Source: Psychromarinibacter halotolerans
GTDB lineage: Bacteria > Pseudomonadota > Alphaproteobacteria > Rhodobacterales > Rhodobacteraceae
Length of the DNA: 64,000 nt
NCBI RefSeq assembly: GCF_029168315.1
Contig: NZ_JARGYD010000010.1
Span: forward strand, 1 to 64,000
Reading direction: 5' to 3'
In this document: positions 33,456 to 41,745 of the stretch, in pieces
Layout: the number at the start of each line of letters is the position of its first letter
How positions within the stretch are numbered: the first letter of the stretch is position 1
Made by a program: the position numbers and the translations under genes
The notes under the pieces: generated by a model
The model's database searches: none
Seen by the model: the letters and a program-made list of their open reading frames with translations, nothing else
Told to the model about the DNA's origin: nothing

Positions 33456-35153
33456 ATGAGCATCCTCAAGTTCGACAACGTGACCAAAAGCTTCGGCGAA
33501 GGCGTCCACAAGACGACCGTGCTGAACAACATCGACCTAGAGGTCCGGGAGGGCGAGTTCCTTGTTCTTCTCGGCTTCTCGGGCACCGGCAAGACGACGC
33601 TGGTCAACCTGATGGCCGGGCTGGAAAAGCCCACCTCCGGCAGCGTCACCTTTAAGGGCAAGCCGATCGACGGGCCGGGCCGCGAGCGCGGCGTGATCTT
33701 CCAGAACTACTCGCTGATGCCGTGGCTGACCGTCGCCGGCAACGTGCGGCTGGCGGTGGACACCGTGTTCCCCAAGCTTTCGAACGCCGAGAAGGAAGAA
33801 AAGGTCGCCCATTACGTGAAGATGGTCGGCCTGTCCCACGCGACCGCCCGCCGTCCCGCCGAGCTTTCGGGCGGGATGCGGCAGCGCGTGAACGTGGCCC
33901 GCGCCTTGGCGATGTCGCCCGAGGTGCTGCTGCTGGACGAGCCGCTGTCGGCGCTGGACGCGCTGACCCGCGCCAATCTGGCCGACGAGATCGAGCACAT
34001 CTGGGAGCAGGACAAGAAGACCTGCGTCCTGATCACCAACGACGTGGACGAGGCCATCGTGCTGGCCGACCGGATCATCGCGCTGAACCCCGACGGGACG
34101 CTGGGCGAGCAGTTCACGGTCGACATTCCGCGTCCGCGCGACCGGGGCGAGATGAACCACCACGAGGGCTTCAAGACCCTGCGCGCCGACATCACGACCT
34201 ATCTGATGGACGTCGGCATTCAGGCCCGTGTCGAGGGCGCGCGGCAACTGCCCAGCGTGACCCCGATCCACGGCCTGCCCAGCGCCGTCGTGAAGGCCAC
34301 GGAAGGCATGGTCGAGGACCGGTTCCTCGACTTCAGCCAGTTGCACAAGGTCTACCCGACCCCCAAGGGCCCGCTGACCGTGGTCGAGGACTTCAACCTG
34401 AAAATGAACAAGGGCGAGTTCATCTCGCTGATCGGCCATTCCGGCTGCGGCAAGTCGACCGTTCTGACGATGGCCGCCGGCCTGAACTCGATCTCGAAGG
34501 GCGGCATCCGTCTGGACGGGCGCCACGTCGAGGGGGCCGACCCCGAACGTGCGGTGGTGTTCCAATCGCCGTCCCTGTTCCCGTGGCTTACCGCGAAGGA
34601 GAACGTCAGTGTCGGTGTCGACCGTGTCTATCCCCGCGCCTCCCAGTCCGAACGTCAGGACGTCGTTGAGTATTACCTTGAACGGGTCGGTCTCGCTGAC
34701 AGTATGGATAAACCCGCGGCCGAACTCTCGAACGGCATGAAACAGCGTGTGGGCATCGCCCGCGCCTTCGCCCTGTCGCCGAAGCTGCTGCTGCTGGACG
34801 AACCCTTCGGGATGCTGGACAGCCTGACCCGCTGGGAACTTCAGGAAGTCCTGATGGAAGTCTGGTCCCGCACCAAGGTCACCGCGATCTGCGTCACCCA
34901 CGACGTGGACGAGGCGATCCTGCTGGCCGACCGCGTCGTGATGATGACCAACGGCCCGCAAGCCACCATCGGCAAGATCGTTAACGTCGACCTGCCCCGC
35001 CCGCGCACCCGCAAGGCGCTGCTCGAGCACCCCGATTACTACCTCTATCGCGAGCAGGTGCTGAACTTCCTCGAGGAATACGAGCACGGCAAGCACGGCA
35101 AGACCGAGACCGCCAAGACCGAAGCCACGACCAGCAAGAAGGAAGCCGCGTGA
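33456..35153 (+). CDS. nrtC: Nitrate ABC transporter ATPase with two fused nucleotide-binding domains
   Basis: This 565-residue protein contains two complete ABC domains. The first has Walker A GFSGTGKT (40-47), signature LSGGMRQR and Walker B VLLLDEPLSALD. The second, from about residue 285, has GHSGCGKS (327-334), signature LSNGMKQR and LLLLDEPFGMLD. In cyanobacteria these are separate NrtC and NrtD, and NrtC carries a binding-protein-like domain, absent here. The Lys/Glu/Thr-rich tail is non-conserved. The start at 33456 follows AAAGGA. Its stop overlaps the next gene as TGATG. Confidence 0.92.
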   Translation: MSILKFDNVTKSFGEGVHKTTVLNNIDLEVREGEFLVLLGFSGTGKTTLVNLMAGLEKPTSGSVTFKGKPIDGPGRERGVIFQNYSLMPWLTVAGNVRLAVDTVFPKLSNAEKEEKVAHYVKMVGLSHATARRPAELSGGMRQRVNVARALAMSPEVLLLDEPLSALDALTRANLADEIEHIWEQDKKTCVLITNDVDEAIVLADRIIALNPDGTLGEQFTVDIPRPRDRGEMNHHEGFKTLRADITTYLMDVGIQARVEGARQLPSVTPIHGLPSAVVKATEGMVEDRFLDFSQLHKVYPTPKGPLTVVEDFNLKMNKGEFISLIGHSGCGKSTVLTMAAGLNSISKGGIRLDGRHVEGADPERAVVFQSPSLFPWLTAKENVSVGVDRVYPRASQSERQDVVEYYLERVGLADSMDKPAAELSNGMKQRVGIARAFALSPKLLLLDEPFGMLDSLTRWELQEVLMEVWSRTKVTAICVTHDVDEAILLADRVVMMTNGPQATIGKIVNVDLPRPRTRKALLEHPDYYLYREQVLNFLEEYEHGKHGKTETAKTEATTSKKEAA

Positions 35154-36094
35154 TGGACACCGCTCTGGACACCTCTGCAAAGACCTTCATCGAGGTCACC
35201 GAGGTCTGGGTTCCCGACGGGGACCGCCTGAAGCTGGCCGAGGGCAACTATGGCGGGCTGGAAGAGTTCGCCGCCGCCTCGCGCCGCGAGAGCTTCGCCA
35301 AGGGCGAGGGCCTGCCGGGCAAGGCATGGGCCGAGGAACGCCCCGTCGTGCTGAAGGGCTTCGACGGATCGTATTTCAAGCGCACCGAGGCCGCCAAAGA
35401 GGCCGGTCTGACCAGCGCGGTCGCCGTGCCGGTGTTCGCCGGTGCCGACCTGAAGGCGGTTCTTGTGGTGCTGTGCGGCGACGACGACGAACGCACCGGC
35501 GCCATCGAGGTCTGGCACGAGCAGGACGGCCTGCTGATGCTGGACGACGGGTACTATGGGGCCGCGAAGCATTTCGAATGGGTATCGCAGCACACCCACT
35601 TCCCGCGGGGGCAGGGTCTTCCCGGCGCCGTCTGGTCGTCGGAAACGCCGATCCTGATGCGCGACCTTGGGTCGGGCTACCGCTTTATCCGCGCCGACAG
35701 CGCCGCGAGGGCGGGGCTGACCACCGGCCTTGGCCTGCCGATCCCGGTGCCGGGCGGGACGACCTTCGTGCTGACGCTGCTGTCCGCAAAGGGCACGCCG
35801 ATCGCCCGCCGGTTCGAGATCTGGGACGCCCGCGCCGCCCGCAACGGGTCGGTCAACGAGGCGCGCCTGATCGACGGCATCTGCGCCCGCGAAGGCGCGC
35901 TGTGGGACCCGGACAATGCCGGCAACGAACGCGTCGTGAAGGCGTGGCAAGGCGCCATCGGCCGCGTGCTGGGGACCGGGGTTCCGCTGGTCGAGGGCGG
36001 CAAGCCCGGTCTGGCGAACGGATACGACTCGATGGTCGCGCTGCCGATCCATCTGGACGGCGAACTGAGCCACGTCGTGGCTTGGTATCTGTAG
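35153..36094 (+). CDS. Three-repeat GAF-like protein of the nitrate operon, unknown function
   Basis: This 313-residue soluble protein has no signal peptide or membrane segment. It is built from three GAF-like repeats, about 13-112, 117-214 and 219-313. Each opens with an IEVW/FEIW strand. Repeats 1 and 2 share GEGLPGKAW (51-59) and GQGLPGAVW (153-161), then AGLTSAVAVPVFAG (84-97) and AGLTTGLGLPIPVPG (187-201). Repeat 3 is degenerate but keeps SMVALPIHLDGE. Its ATG is coupled to nrtC (TGATG) and nirB follows 13 bp after. A small-molecule sensor or an accessory to transport or reductase is plausible; none is known to me. Confidence 0.8.
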   Translation: MDTALDTSAKTFIEVTEVWVPDGDRLKLAEGNYGGLEEFAAASRRESFAKGEGLPGKAWAEERPVVLKGFDGSYFKRTEAAKEAGLTSAVAVPVFAGADLKAVLVVLCGDDDERTGAIEVWHEQDGLLMLDDGYYGAAKHFEWVSQHTHFPRGQGLPGAVWSSETPILMRDLGSGYRFIRADSAARAGLTTGLGLPIPVPGGTTFVLTLLSAKGTPIARRFEIWDARAARNGSVNEARLIDGICAREGALWDPDNAGNERVVKAWQGAIGRVLGTGVPLVEGGKPGLANGYDSMVALPIHLDGELSHVVAWYL

Positions 36095-36107
36095 AGAGGT
36101 GCGGAAC

Positions 36108-38537
36108 ATGCAGAAACTGGTCGTCATCGGCGCCGGCATGGCCTCGGGCCGTCTGCTGGAGCAGCTGTTCGAAGCGGACCCCGGCGCCTACGAGGTCACG
36201 CTGTTCAACGCGGAACCGCGCGGCAACTACAACCGCATCATGCTGTCGCCCGTGCTGTCGGGCGAGAAAAGCTATGCCGAGATCGTCACCCATGACGACG
36301 ATTGGTACGCGGGCAACAAGGTGACCTGCCGCTTCGGCGAGCGCGTCGTCTCGGTTGACCGCGACCGCAAGGTCGTCGTCGGCGAGAAGGGCGAGGTGCC
36401 CTACGACAAGCTGGTCTTCGGCACCGGGTCCTCGGCCTTCATCATCCCCTGCCCCGGCCACGACCTGCCCGGTGTGGTGGCGTTCCGCGATCTCGAGGAC
36501 ACCACCGCGATGACCGAGGCCTCCGGCACCCCCGGTGGCCGCGCGGTGGTGATCGGCGGCGGCCTTCTGGGACTGGAAGCCGCCGCTGCCCTGCGGATGC
36601 GCGGCATGGACGTGACGGTGCTGCACCTGTCCGGCCACCTGATGGAACGGCAACTGGACGAGGCGGCGGGCTATCTGTTGCAAAAGGATCTGGAAAAGCG
36701 CGGCATCACCGTGCTGACCAAAGCGTCCACCAAAGAGATCCAAGGCGACGGCAAGGTCGAACGCGTGCTCCTGGAAGACGGCACCGTCCTTCCGGCCGAC
36801 ATCGTGGTGATGGCCGTGGGTATCCGCCCGCAGGTCCAGCTTGCGAAGGACAGCGGGCTGGACATGGGCCGCGCGATCAAGGTGGACGCGCAGATGCGCA
36901 CCAGCGATCCGTCGGTCTTCGCCGTCGGTGAATGCGTCGAGTTCGAGGGCAACCTGTTCGGCCTTGTCGCCCCCCTATACGATCAGGCGAAGGTGCTGGC
37001 GAAGACGCTGCTGGACGAAGAAGACACCTTCCGCGTCAAGCAGCTGTCGACCAAGCTGAAGGTCACCGGCTGCGACCTGTTCAGCGCGGGCGACTTCGCC
37101 GACGGCGAGGGCCGCGAGGACATCGTGTTCCGCGACCCGGCGCGCGGCGTCTACAAGCGGCTGGTGCTGGAAGGCGACAAGCTGATCGGCGCCGTGTTCT
37201 ACGGCGACACCGCCGACAGCAACTGGTTCTTCGGGCTGATCCGCGACGCCGAGGACGTGTCCGAAATGCGCGACACGCTGATCTTCGGGCCGTCCTTTCA
37301 GGGAGGCGCCACCGCGGACCCTCTCTCAGCCGTTGCAGCCTTGCCGCCTGAGGCGGAGATCTGCGGCTGCAACGGCGTGTGCAAAGGCGACATCGTGGCC
37401 GCGATCGAAGGCGGCGCAACCGACCTTGGCGCGATCAAGGCCACGACCAAGGCCAGCGCGTCCTGCGGGACCTGCACGGGTCTTGTGGAACAGGTGCTGT
37501 CGGTCACGCTAGGCGATGCCTTCGTGGTCCCGACGGTGCAGCCGATCTGTTCGTGCTGCGATCTGACCCATGAAGACGTGCGGCGGCTGATCAAGTCGAA
37601 GGAACTGAAATCCCAGCCTGCCGTCTGGCAGGAACTGGGGTGGAAGACCGTCAACGGCTGCCACGTCTGCCGCCCGGCGGTGAACTTCTACCTGCTGGCC
37701 GACTGGCCGCTGGACTATCAGGACGACCCGCAGTCGCGCTTCGTGAACGAACGCAACCACGCCAACATCCAGAAGGACGGCACCTATAGCGTGATGCCAC
37801 GGATGTGGGGCGGGATGACCGACGCGAACGAGCTGCGCGCCATCGCCGACGCCGCCGACAAGTACGGCGCGGCGGTCAAGGTGACGGGCGGCCAGCGGAT
37901 CGACCTGCTGGGCGTGAAGAAAGAGGACCTTCCGGCGATCTGGGAGGACCTGAACGACGCGGGCATGGTGTCGGGCCATGCCTATTCAAAGGGTCTTCGG
38001 ACGGTGAAAACCTGTGTGGGCAGTGACTGGTGCCGGTTCGGCACCCAGGATTCCACGGGTCTCGGGATAAAGCTCGAAAAGAGGCTCTGGGGCTCGTGGA
38101 CGCCGCACAAGGTCAAGCTGGCCGTGTCGGGCTGTCCGCGCAACTGCGCCGAGGCCACCTGCAAGGACGTGGGCATCATCTGCGTCGACAGCGGGTACCA
38201 GATCGGCGTCGGCGGCGCGGCCGGGATGGACGTGAAGGAGACCGAGCGTCTGGTGGACGTGCGGACCGAGGAAGAGGCGATCGATTACACCGTGGCCTTC
38301 ATCCAGCTTTACCGCGAGAACGCCAAGTACCTCGACCGGCCCTACAAGTGGCTGAAAAAGGTCGGGCTGGACTGGGTGAAGGAACAGGTCTCGGACGCCA
38401 CCACGCGCGCGGCGCTGGTCGAGCGGTTCGACGTCTCGCAGTCGGTCTACCAGAAGGACCCGTGGGCCGACCACGTCGCCACCCGGCGCAAGCTGTACGC
38501 GCCGATGGCGGATCTGACGCTGGAGGCAGCGGAATGA
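36108..38537 (+). CDS. nirB: Assimilatory nitrite reductase, large subunit (NAD(P)H)
   Basis: This 809-residue enzyme reduces nitrite to ammonium. In order it has an FAD domain (VVIGAGMASGRLLE at the start), an NAD domain (VVIGGGLLGLEAAAAL), a BFD-like [2Fe-2S] region (CGCNGVCKGDIV ... CGTCTGLVEQ), and the ferredoxin-like and siroheme/[4Fe-4S] domains with TCVGSDWCRFG and SGCPRNCAEATC. All expected cysteines are present. The start is the ATG at 36108 behind GAGAGG; a GTG at 36099 is less likely. It is coupled through a 13-codon frame to nirD. Confidence 0.95.
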   Translation: MQKLVVIGAGMASGRLLEQLFEADPGAYEVTLFNAEPRGNYNRIMLSPVLSGEKSYAEIVTHDDDWYAGNKVTCRFGERVVSVDRDRKVVVGEKGEVPYDKLVFGTGSSAFIIPCPGHDLPGVVAFRDLEDTTAMTEASGTPGGRAVVIGGGLLGLEAAAALRMRGMDVTVLHLSGHLMERQLDEAAGYLLQKDLEKRGITVLTKASTKEIQGDGKVERVLLEDGTVLPADIVVMAVGIRPQVQLAKDSGLDMGRAIKVDAQMRTSDPSVFAVGECVEFEGNLFGLVAPLYDQAKVLAKTLLDEEDTFRVKQLSTKLKVTGCDLFSAGDFADGEGREDIVFRDPARGVYKRLVLEGDKLIGAVFYGDTADSNWFFGLIRDAEDVSEMRDTLIFGPSFQGGATADPLSAVAALPPEAEICGCNGVCKGDIVAAIEGGATDLGAIKATTKASASCGTCTGLVEQVLSVTLGDAFVVPTVQPICSCCDLTHEDVRRLIKSKELKSQPAVWQELGWKTVNGCHVCRPAVNFYLLADWPLDYQDDPQSRFVNERNHANIQKDGTYSVMPRMWGGMTDANELRAIADAADKYGAAVKVTGGQRIDLLGVKKEDLPAIWEDLNDAGMVSGHAYSKGLRTVKTCVGSDWCRFGTQDSTGLGIKLEKRLWGSWTPHKVKLAVSGCPRNCAEATCKDVGIICVDSGYQIGVGGAAGMDVKETERLVDVRTEEEAIDYTVAFIQLYRENAKYLDRPYKWLKKVGLDWVKEQVSDATTRAALVERFDVSQSVYQKDPWADHVATRRKLYAPMADLTLEAAE

Positions 38538-38575
38538 CGTTCGTGAACATCGTGCAAAAGGACCCCGTGACATGA
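38534..38575 (+). CDS. 13-codon linker ORF bridging nirB and nirD
   Basis: A 13-residue frame (MTFVNIVQKDPVT) starts at an ATG overlapping the nirB stop (ATGA, 38534-38537) and stops at a TGA overlapping the nirD ATG (ATGA, 38572-38575). Ribosomes ending nirB could therefore move stepwise to nirD. No Shine-Dalgarno for nirD is obvious. It could be a pure translational coupler or a remnant of a former C-terminus of nirB. No function as a peptide is proposed. Confidence 0.45.
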   Translation: MTFVNIVQKDPVT

Positions 38576-38898
38576 GCTGGATCGACATCGGCGCTCTCGA
38601 CGACATTCCCGTGCGCGGGGCGCGCGTATTGAAGACGCAGTTGGGATGCATCGGCCTGTTCCGCACCGGCGACGACCGGGTGTTCGCCGCGACCAACGCC
38701 TGCCCGCACAAGGGTGGACCGCTGTCCGAGGGGATCGTGCACGGGCAGAAGGTCACCTGCCCGCTGCACAACGCGGTGTTCGACCTTGAAACCGGCGAAG
38801 GGACGGATGGCTACGTGATCGAGACCTACCCGGTGAAGGTGGACGGCGGGCGCGTGCTGGTCGATGGCGCAACGCTGAGCCGGCGGAGCGCGGCGTGA
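38572..38898 (+). CDS. nirD: Assimilatory nitrite reductase, small Rieske-like subunit
   Basis: This 108-residue protein keeps a complete Rieske pattern, CPHKGGPL (about 44-51) and CPLHNAVFDL (about 63-72), with both Cys-x-His pairs. Many NirD proteins have lost the cluster ligands; this one should bind a [2Fe-2S] cluster. It pairs with NirB in the cytoplasm. Its stop overlaps the nasA GTG start (GTGA, 38895-38898). Confidence 0.93.
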   Translation: MSWIDIGALDDIPVRGARVLKTQLGCIGLFRTGDDRVFAATNACPHKGGPLSEGIVHGQKVTCPLHNAVFDLETGEGTDGYVIETYPVKVDGGRVLVDGATLSRRSAA

Positions 38899-41726
38899 GC
38901 TCGGGGGGGACCCCCTCCCCGGCCCTCCCCCTGTCAGGGGGAGGGAGTTTGGGTGCGCCTGGGGTGGGGACCCCCTCCCCGACCCTCCCCCTTGCAGGGG
39001 GAGGGAGTTCCCCCGCCTCGACCCTTGGCACGAACGACAGCGACCATGGCTCCCCTCCCCCTCTTCAGGGGGAGGGGTCGGGGGAGGGGGTCCTATCGCC
39101 GACCCAAACCACCGTCCGCTCCACCTGCGCCTACTGCGGCGTCGGCTGCGGCGTGCTGCTGACCCCGGACGGACAGGGCGGCATCACCGTCAAGGGCGAT
39201 CCGGACCACCCCGCGAACCGGGGCCGTCTGTGTTCCAAGGGTCTTGCGCTGGCCGAAACGGTCGGCCTTGACGACCGGCTGCTTGCCCCGCGCGTCCACG
39301 GCGCCGACACCGACTGGGACAGCGCGCTGGACCTTGTCGCCACCCGGTTCAGCGACACCATCGCGAAACACGGCCCCGACAGCGTCGCTTTCTACGTCTC
39401 GGGCCAGTTGCTGACGGAAGACTACTACGTCGCCAACAAGCTGATGAAAGGCTTCATCGGCTCGGGCAACATCGACACCAACTCGCGGCTGTGCATGGCC
39501 TCGACCGTCGCCGGCCAGCGACGCGCCTTCGGCACCGACACCGTGCCCGGCACCTATGACGACATCGAGGAGGCGGACCTGATCGTGCTGGTCGGATCCA
39601 ACCTCGCATGGTGCCACCCAGTGCTTTACCAGCGCGTGATCGCGGCGCGAAAACAGCGCCCGCACATGAAGATCGCCGTGGTCGACCCGCGCCGCACCGC
39701 GTCCTGCGACAGCGCCGACATCCATCTTCAGATCGAGTCCGGCACCGACGTCGAACTGTTCAACGGCCTTCTGTCGCGCATCCACCAGATGGGCGCGCTG
39801 GACAAAGCGTACTTGCGCCATGTCGAGGGCTTCAACGACGCGCTTGCCGCCGCCTCGACCGCGCGACCGGCAGAGATCACCAAGCTGCCGCAGGCGCTGA
39901 TCGACCGGTTCTATTCCATGTGGATCGGGACCGAGAAGGTCGTGACCATCTTCAGCCAAGGCGTGAACCAGTCGTCGTCGGGCGCGGACAAGGTGAACTC
40001 GATCCTGAACTGTCACCTCGCCACCGGCCGCATCGGCAAGCCCGGCATGGGACCGTTCAGCGTCACCGGCCAGCCCAACGCGATGGGCGGGCGTGAGGTC
40101 GGCGGGCTGGCCAACATGCTGGCCTGCCATCTGGAGATCGAGAATGCCGACCACCGCCGTGCGGTGCGCGATTTCTGGAATGCGCCGACCATCGCGACCG
40201 CGCCGGGTCTGAAGGCCGTCGACATGTTCCGCGCCGTGGGCGACGGGCGCATCAAGGCGCTGTGGATCATCCACACCAACCCCGCCGTGTCGATGCCGGA
40301 CGCCGATGCGGTGCGCGACGCGATCAAGGGCTGCGATTTCGTGGTGGTCAGCGACATCACAGCGCAGAACGACACGGCACGGCTGGCGCATGTGCTGCTG
40401 CCCGCCGCCGCGTGGGGCGAGAAGGATGGCACCGTCACCAACTCGGACCGCACCATCAGCCGCCAGCGCGCCATCCTGCCGGTGCCGGGACAGGCACGAC
40501 CCGACTGGGACATCCTTGCCGAGGTCGGGCGCCGCATGGGCTGGCGGCAGGCCTTCGATTATTCGACGCCGGTCGAGATCTTCCGCGAATACGCCGGGCT
40601 CAGCCAGGTGGCCGGGATCTTCGGGCGCGACTTCGACATCTCGGCCGCGACCCGGATGCGCGACATCGACTATGACGCGATGGAACCGTTCCGCTGGCCG
40701 CTGACCGCCACGCGGCAGGGCGGCCGGTTCTTCGCGGACGGGCAGTTCTATACCCCCGACGGCAAGGCGCGGATGCTGCCGCTGAACTACCGCCCGCCGG
40801 AATCGAAACGCGGACGCCGCTTCCCCTATCGCCTGAACACGGGCCGGGTGCGGGACCAGTGGCACACGATGACACGCACCGCGAAGTCGCCGCGCCTGTC
40901 CGCCCACCTGCCGGAACCGTTCTGCGAGATCCACCCGGACGACGCCGCCGACCTGGGGCTGGCGCCTGCCGATCTGGTCGAACTGACCAGCACGCAGGGC
41001 CGCGCGATCCTTCGGGTCGTGGTCACCGACAAGGTCCGCCCGGGCGAGGTCTTCGCGCCGATGCACTGGACCGGCGAGACCGCGCCCTCGGCCCGGATCG
41101 ACGCGCTGGTGGCAGCAGTCACCGACCCGGTGTCGGGACAGCCGGAAAGCAAGGCCTCGGTCGTGGCGATGAAGAAGTTCAAGGCCGCATGGTACGGCTT
41201 CGCGGTCAGCGCAGGCGACATGGCGCCCGACGCCGACTATTGGGCCCGCGCCCGCACCCGCAACGGCTGGCGCGCGGAACTGGCGGGGCGCGAGGCACCG
41301 GCGGACTGGGAGGCATGGGCCCGCAAGCTGTTCGGCAGCGACGCCACGGTGCAGGCGGTCAGCGACGCAGGCCGGGGCATTCACCGGCTGGCCTTCCACG
41401 AAGGCGACCGGCTGGTCGCGGCGCTGTTCATCGCACCAGAACCCGTGGGGCTGATGCGCGACTATGTCGCCGGGCTGCCGGGCACCGATGCGCCCGGGGC
41501 GATCTCGGGACGTGCGCCCGCCGACCGGCCCGACCCCGGCCCGGTGCTGTGTTCGTGCTTCAACGTCGGGGTGAACACGATCCTGACCGCGATCGAACAG
41601 CAGGGCCTGTGCACGGTCGAAGCCGTCGGCGCCGCGCTTCAGGCGGGGACGAACTGCGGCTCTTGCCGGCCGGAAATCGCCACGCTACTGCGGAAGGCAG
41701 CCCTGCCCCCCAAAGCCGCGGAGTGA
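38895..41726 (+). CDS. nasA: Assimilatory nitrate reductase catalytic subunit with repeat-encoded N-terminus
   Basis: This 943-residue enzyme reduces nitrate to nitrite. The [4Fe-4S] ligands are Cys78, Cys81 and Cys85 (CAYCGVGCGV) and the later CSKG. The molybdopterin domains follow (YVSGQLLTEDYYVANKLMKG; TNSRLCMAS). A C-terminal BFD-like [2Fe-2S] domain (CSCFNVG ... CGSCRPE) suits electron delivery from a reductase or ferredoxin. Family members normally start about five residues before the first cysteine. Here about 70 extra Gly/Ser/Pro-rich residues are encoded by BIME-like repeats. The GTG at 38895 is coupled to nirD (GTGA). No start codon exists downstream of the repeats. Confidence 0.93.
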   Translation: MSSGGTPSPALPLSGGGSLGAPGVGTPSPTLPLAGGGSSPASTLGTNDSDHGSPPPLQGEGSGEGVLSPTQTTVRSTCAYCGVGCGVLLTPDGQGGITVKGDPDHPANRGRLCSKGLALAETVGLDDRLLAPRVHGADTDWDSALDLVATRFSDTIAKHGPDSVAFYVSGQLLTEDYYVANKLMKGFIGSGNIDTNSRLCMASTVAGQRRAFGTDTVPGTYDDIEEADLIVLVGSNLAWCHPVLYQRVIAARKQRPHMKIAVVDPRRTASCDSADIHLQIESGTDVELFNGLLSRIHQMGALDKAYLRHVEGFNDALAAASTARPAEITKLPQALIDRFYSMWIGTEKVVTIFSQGVNQSSSGADKVNSILNCHLATGRIGKPGMGPFSVTGQPNAMGGREVGGLANMLACHLEIENADHRRAVRDFWNAPTIATAPGLKAVDMFRAVGDGRIKALWIIHTNPAVSMPDADAVRDAIKGCDFVVVSDITAQNDTARLAHVLLPAAAWGEKDGTVTNSDRTISRQRAILPVPGQARPDWDILAEVGRRMGWRQAFDYSTPVEIFREYAGLSQVAGIFGRDFDISAATRMRDIDYDAMEPFRWPLTATRQGGRFFADGQFYTPDGKARMLPLNYRPPESKRGRRFPYRLNTGRVRDQWHTMTRTAKSPRLSAHLPEPFCEIHPDDAADLGLAPADLVELTSTQGRAILRVVVTDKVRPGEVFAPMHWTGETAPSARIDALVAAVTDPVSGQPESKASVVAMKKFKAAWYGFAVSAGDMAPDADYWARARTRNGWRAELAGREAPADWEAWARKLFGSDATVQAVSDAGRGIHRLAFHEGDRLVAALFIAPEPVGLMRDYVAGLPGTDAPGAISGRAPADRPDPGPVLCSCFNVGVNTILTAIEQQGLCTVEAVGAALQAGTNCGSCRPEIATLLRKAALPPKAAE
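38908..39093. repeat. BIME-like triple palindrome inside the nasA 5' end
   Basis: Two direct copies (38908-38949 and 38968-39010) begin GGACCCCCTCCCCG and end GGGGGAGGGAG. They are exactly 60 bp apart, so the reading frame is kept. A third copy (39050-39093) is inverted. The same family lies at 32194-32322. The repeats are in frame within nasA and give repeated TPSPALPLSGGGS and TPSPTLPLAGGGS peptides. Confidence 0.9.
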
Positions 41727-41745
41727 TCCCGCCGATGAAGCCCCG

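Noticed and set aside
39093..41399. 768-codon minus-strand frame opposite nasA
   Set aside because: Shadow of nasA; no recognisable domain and wrong codon bias.
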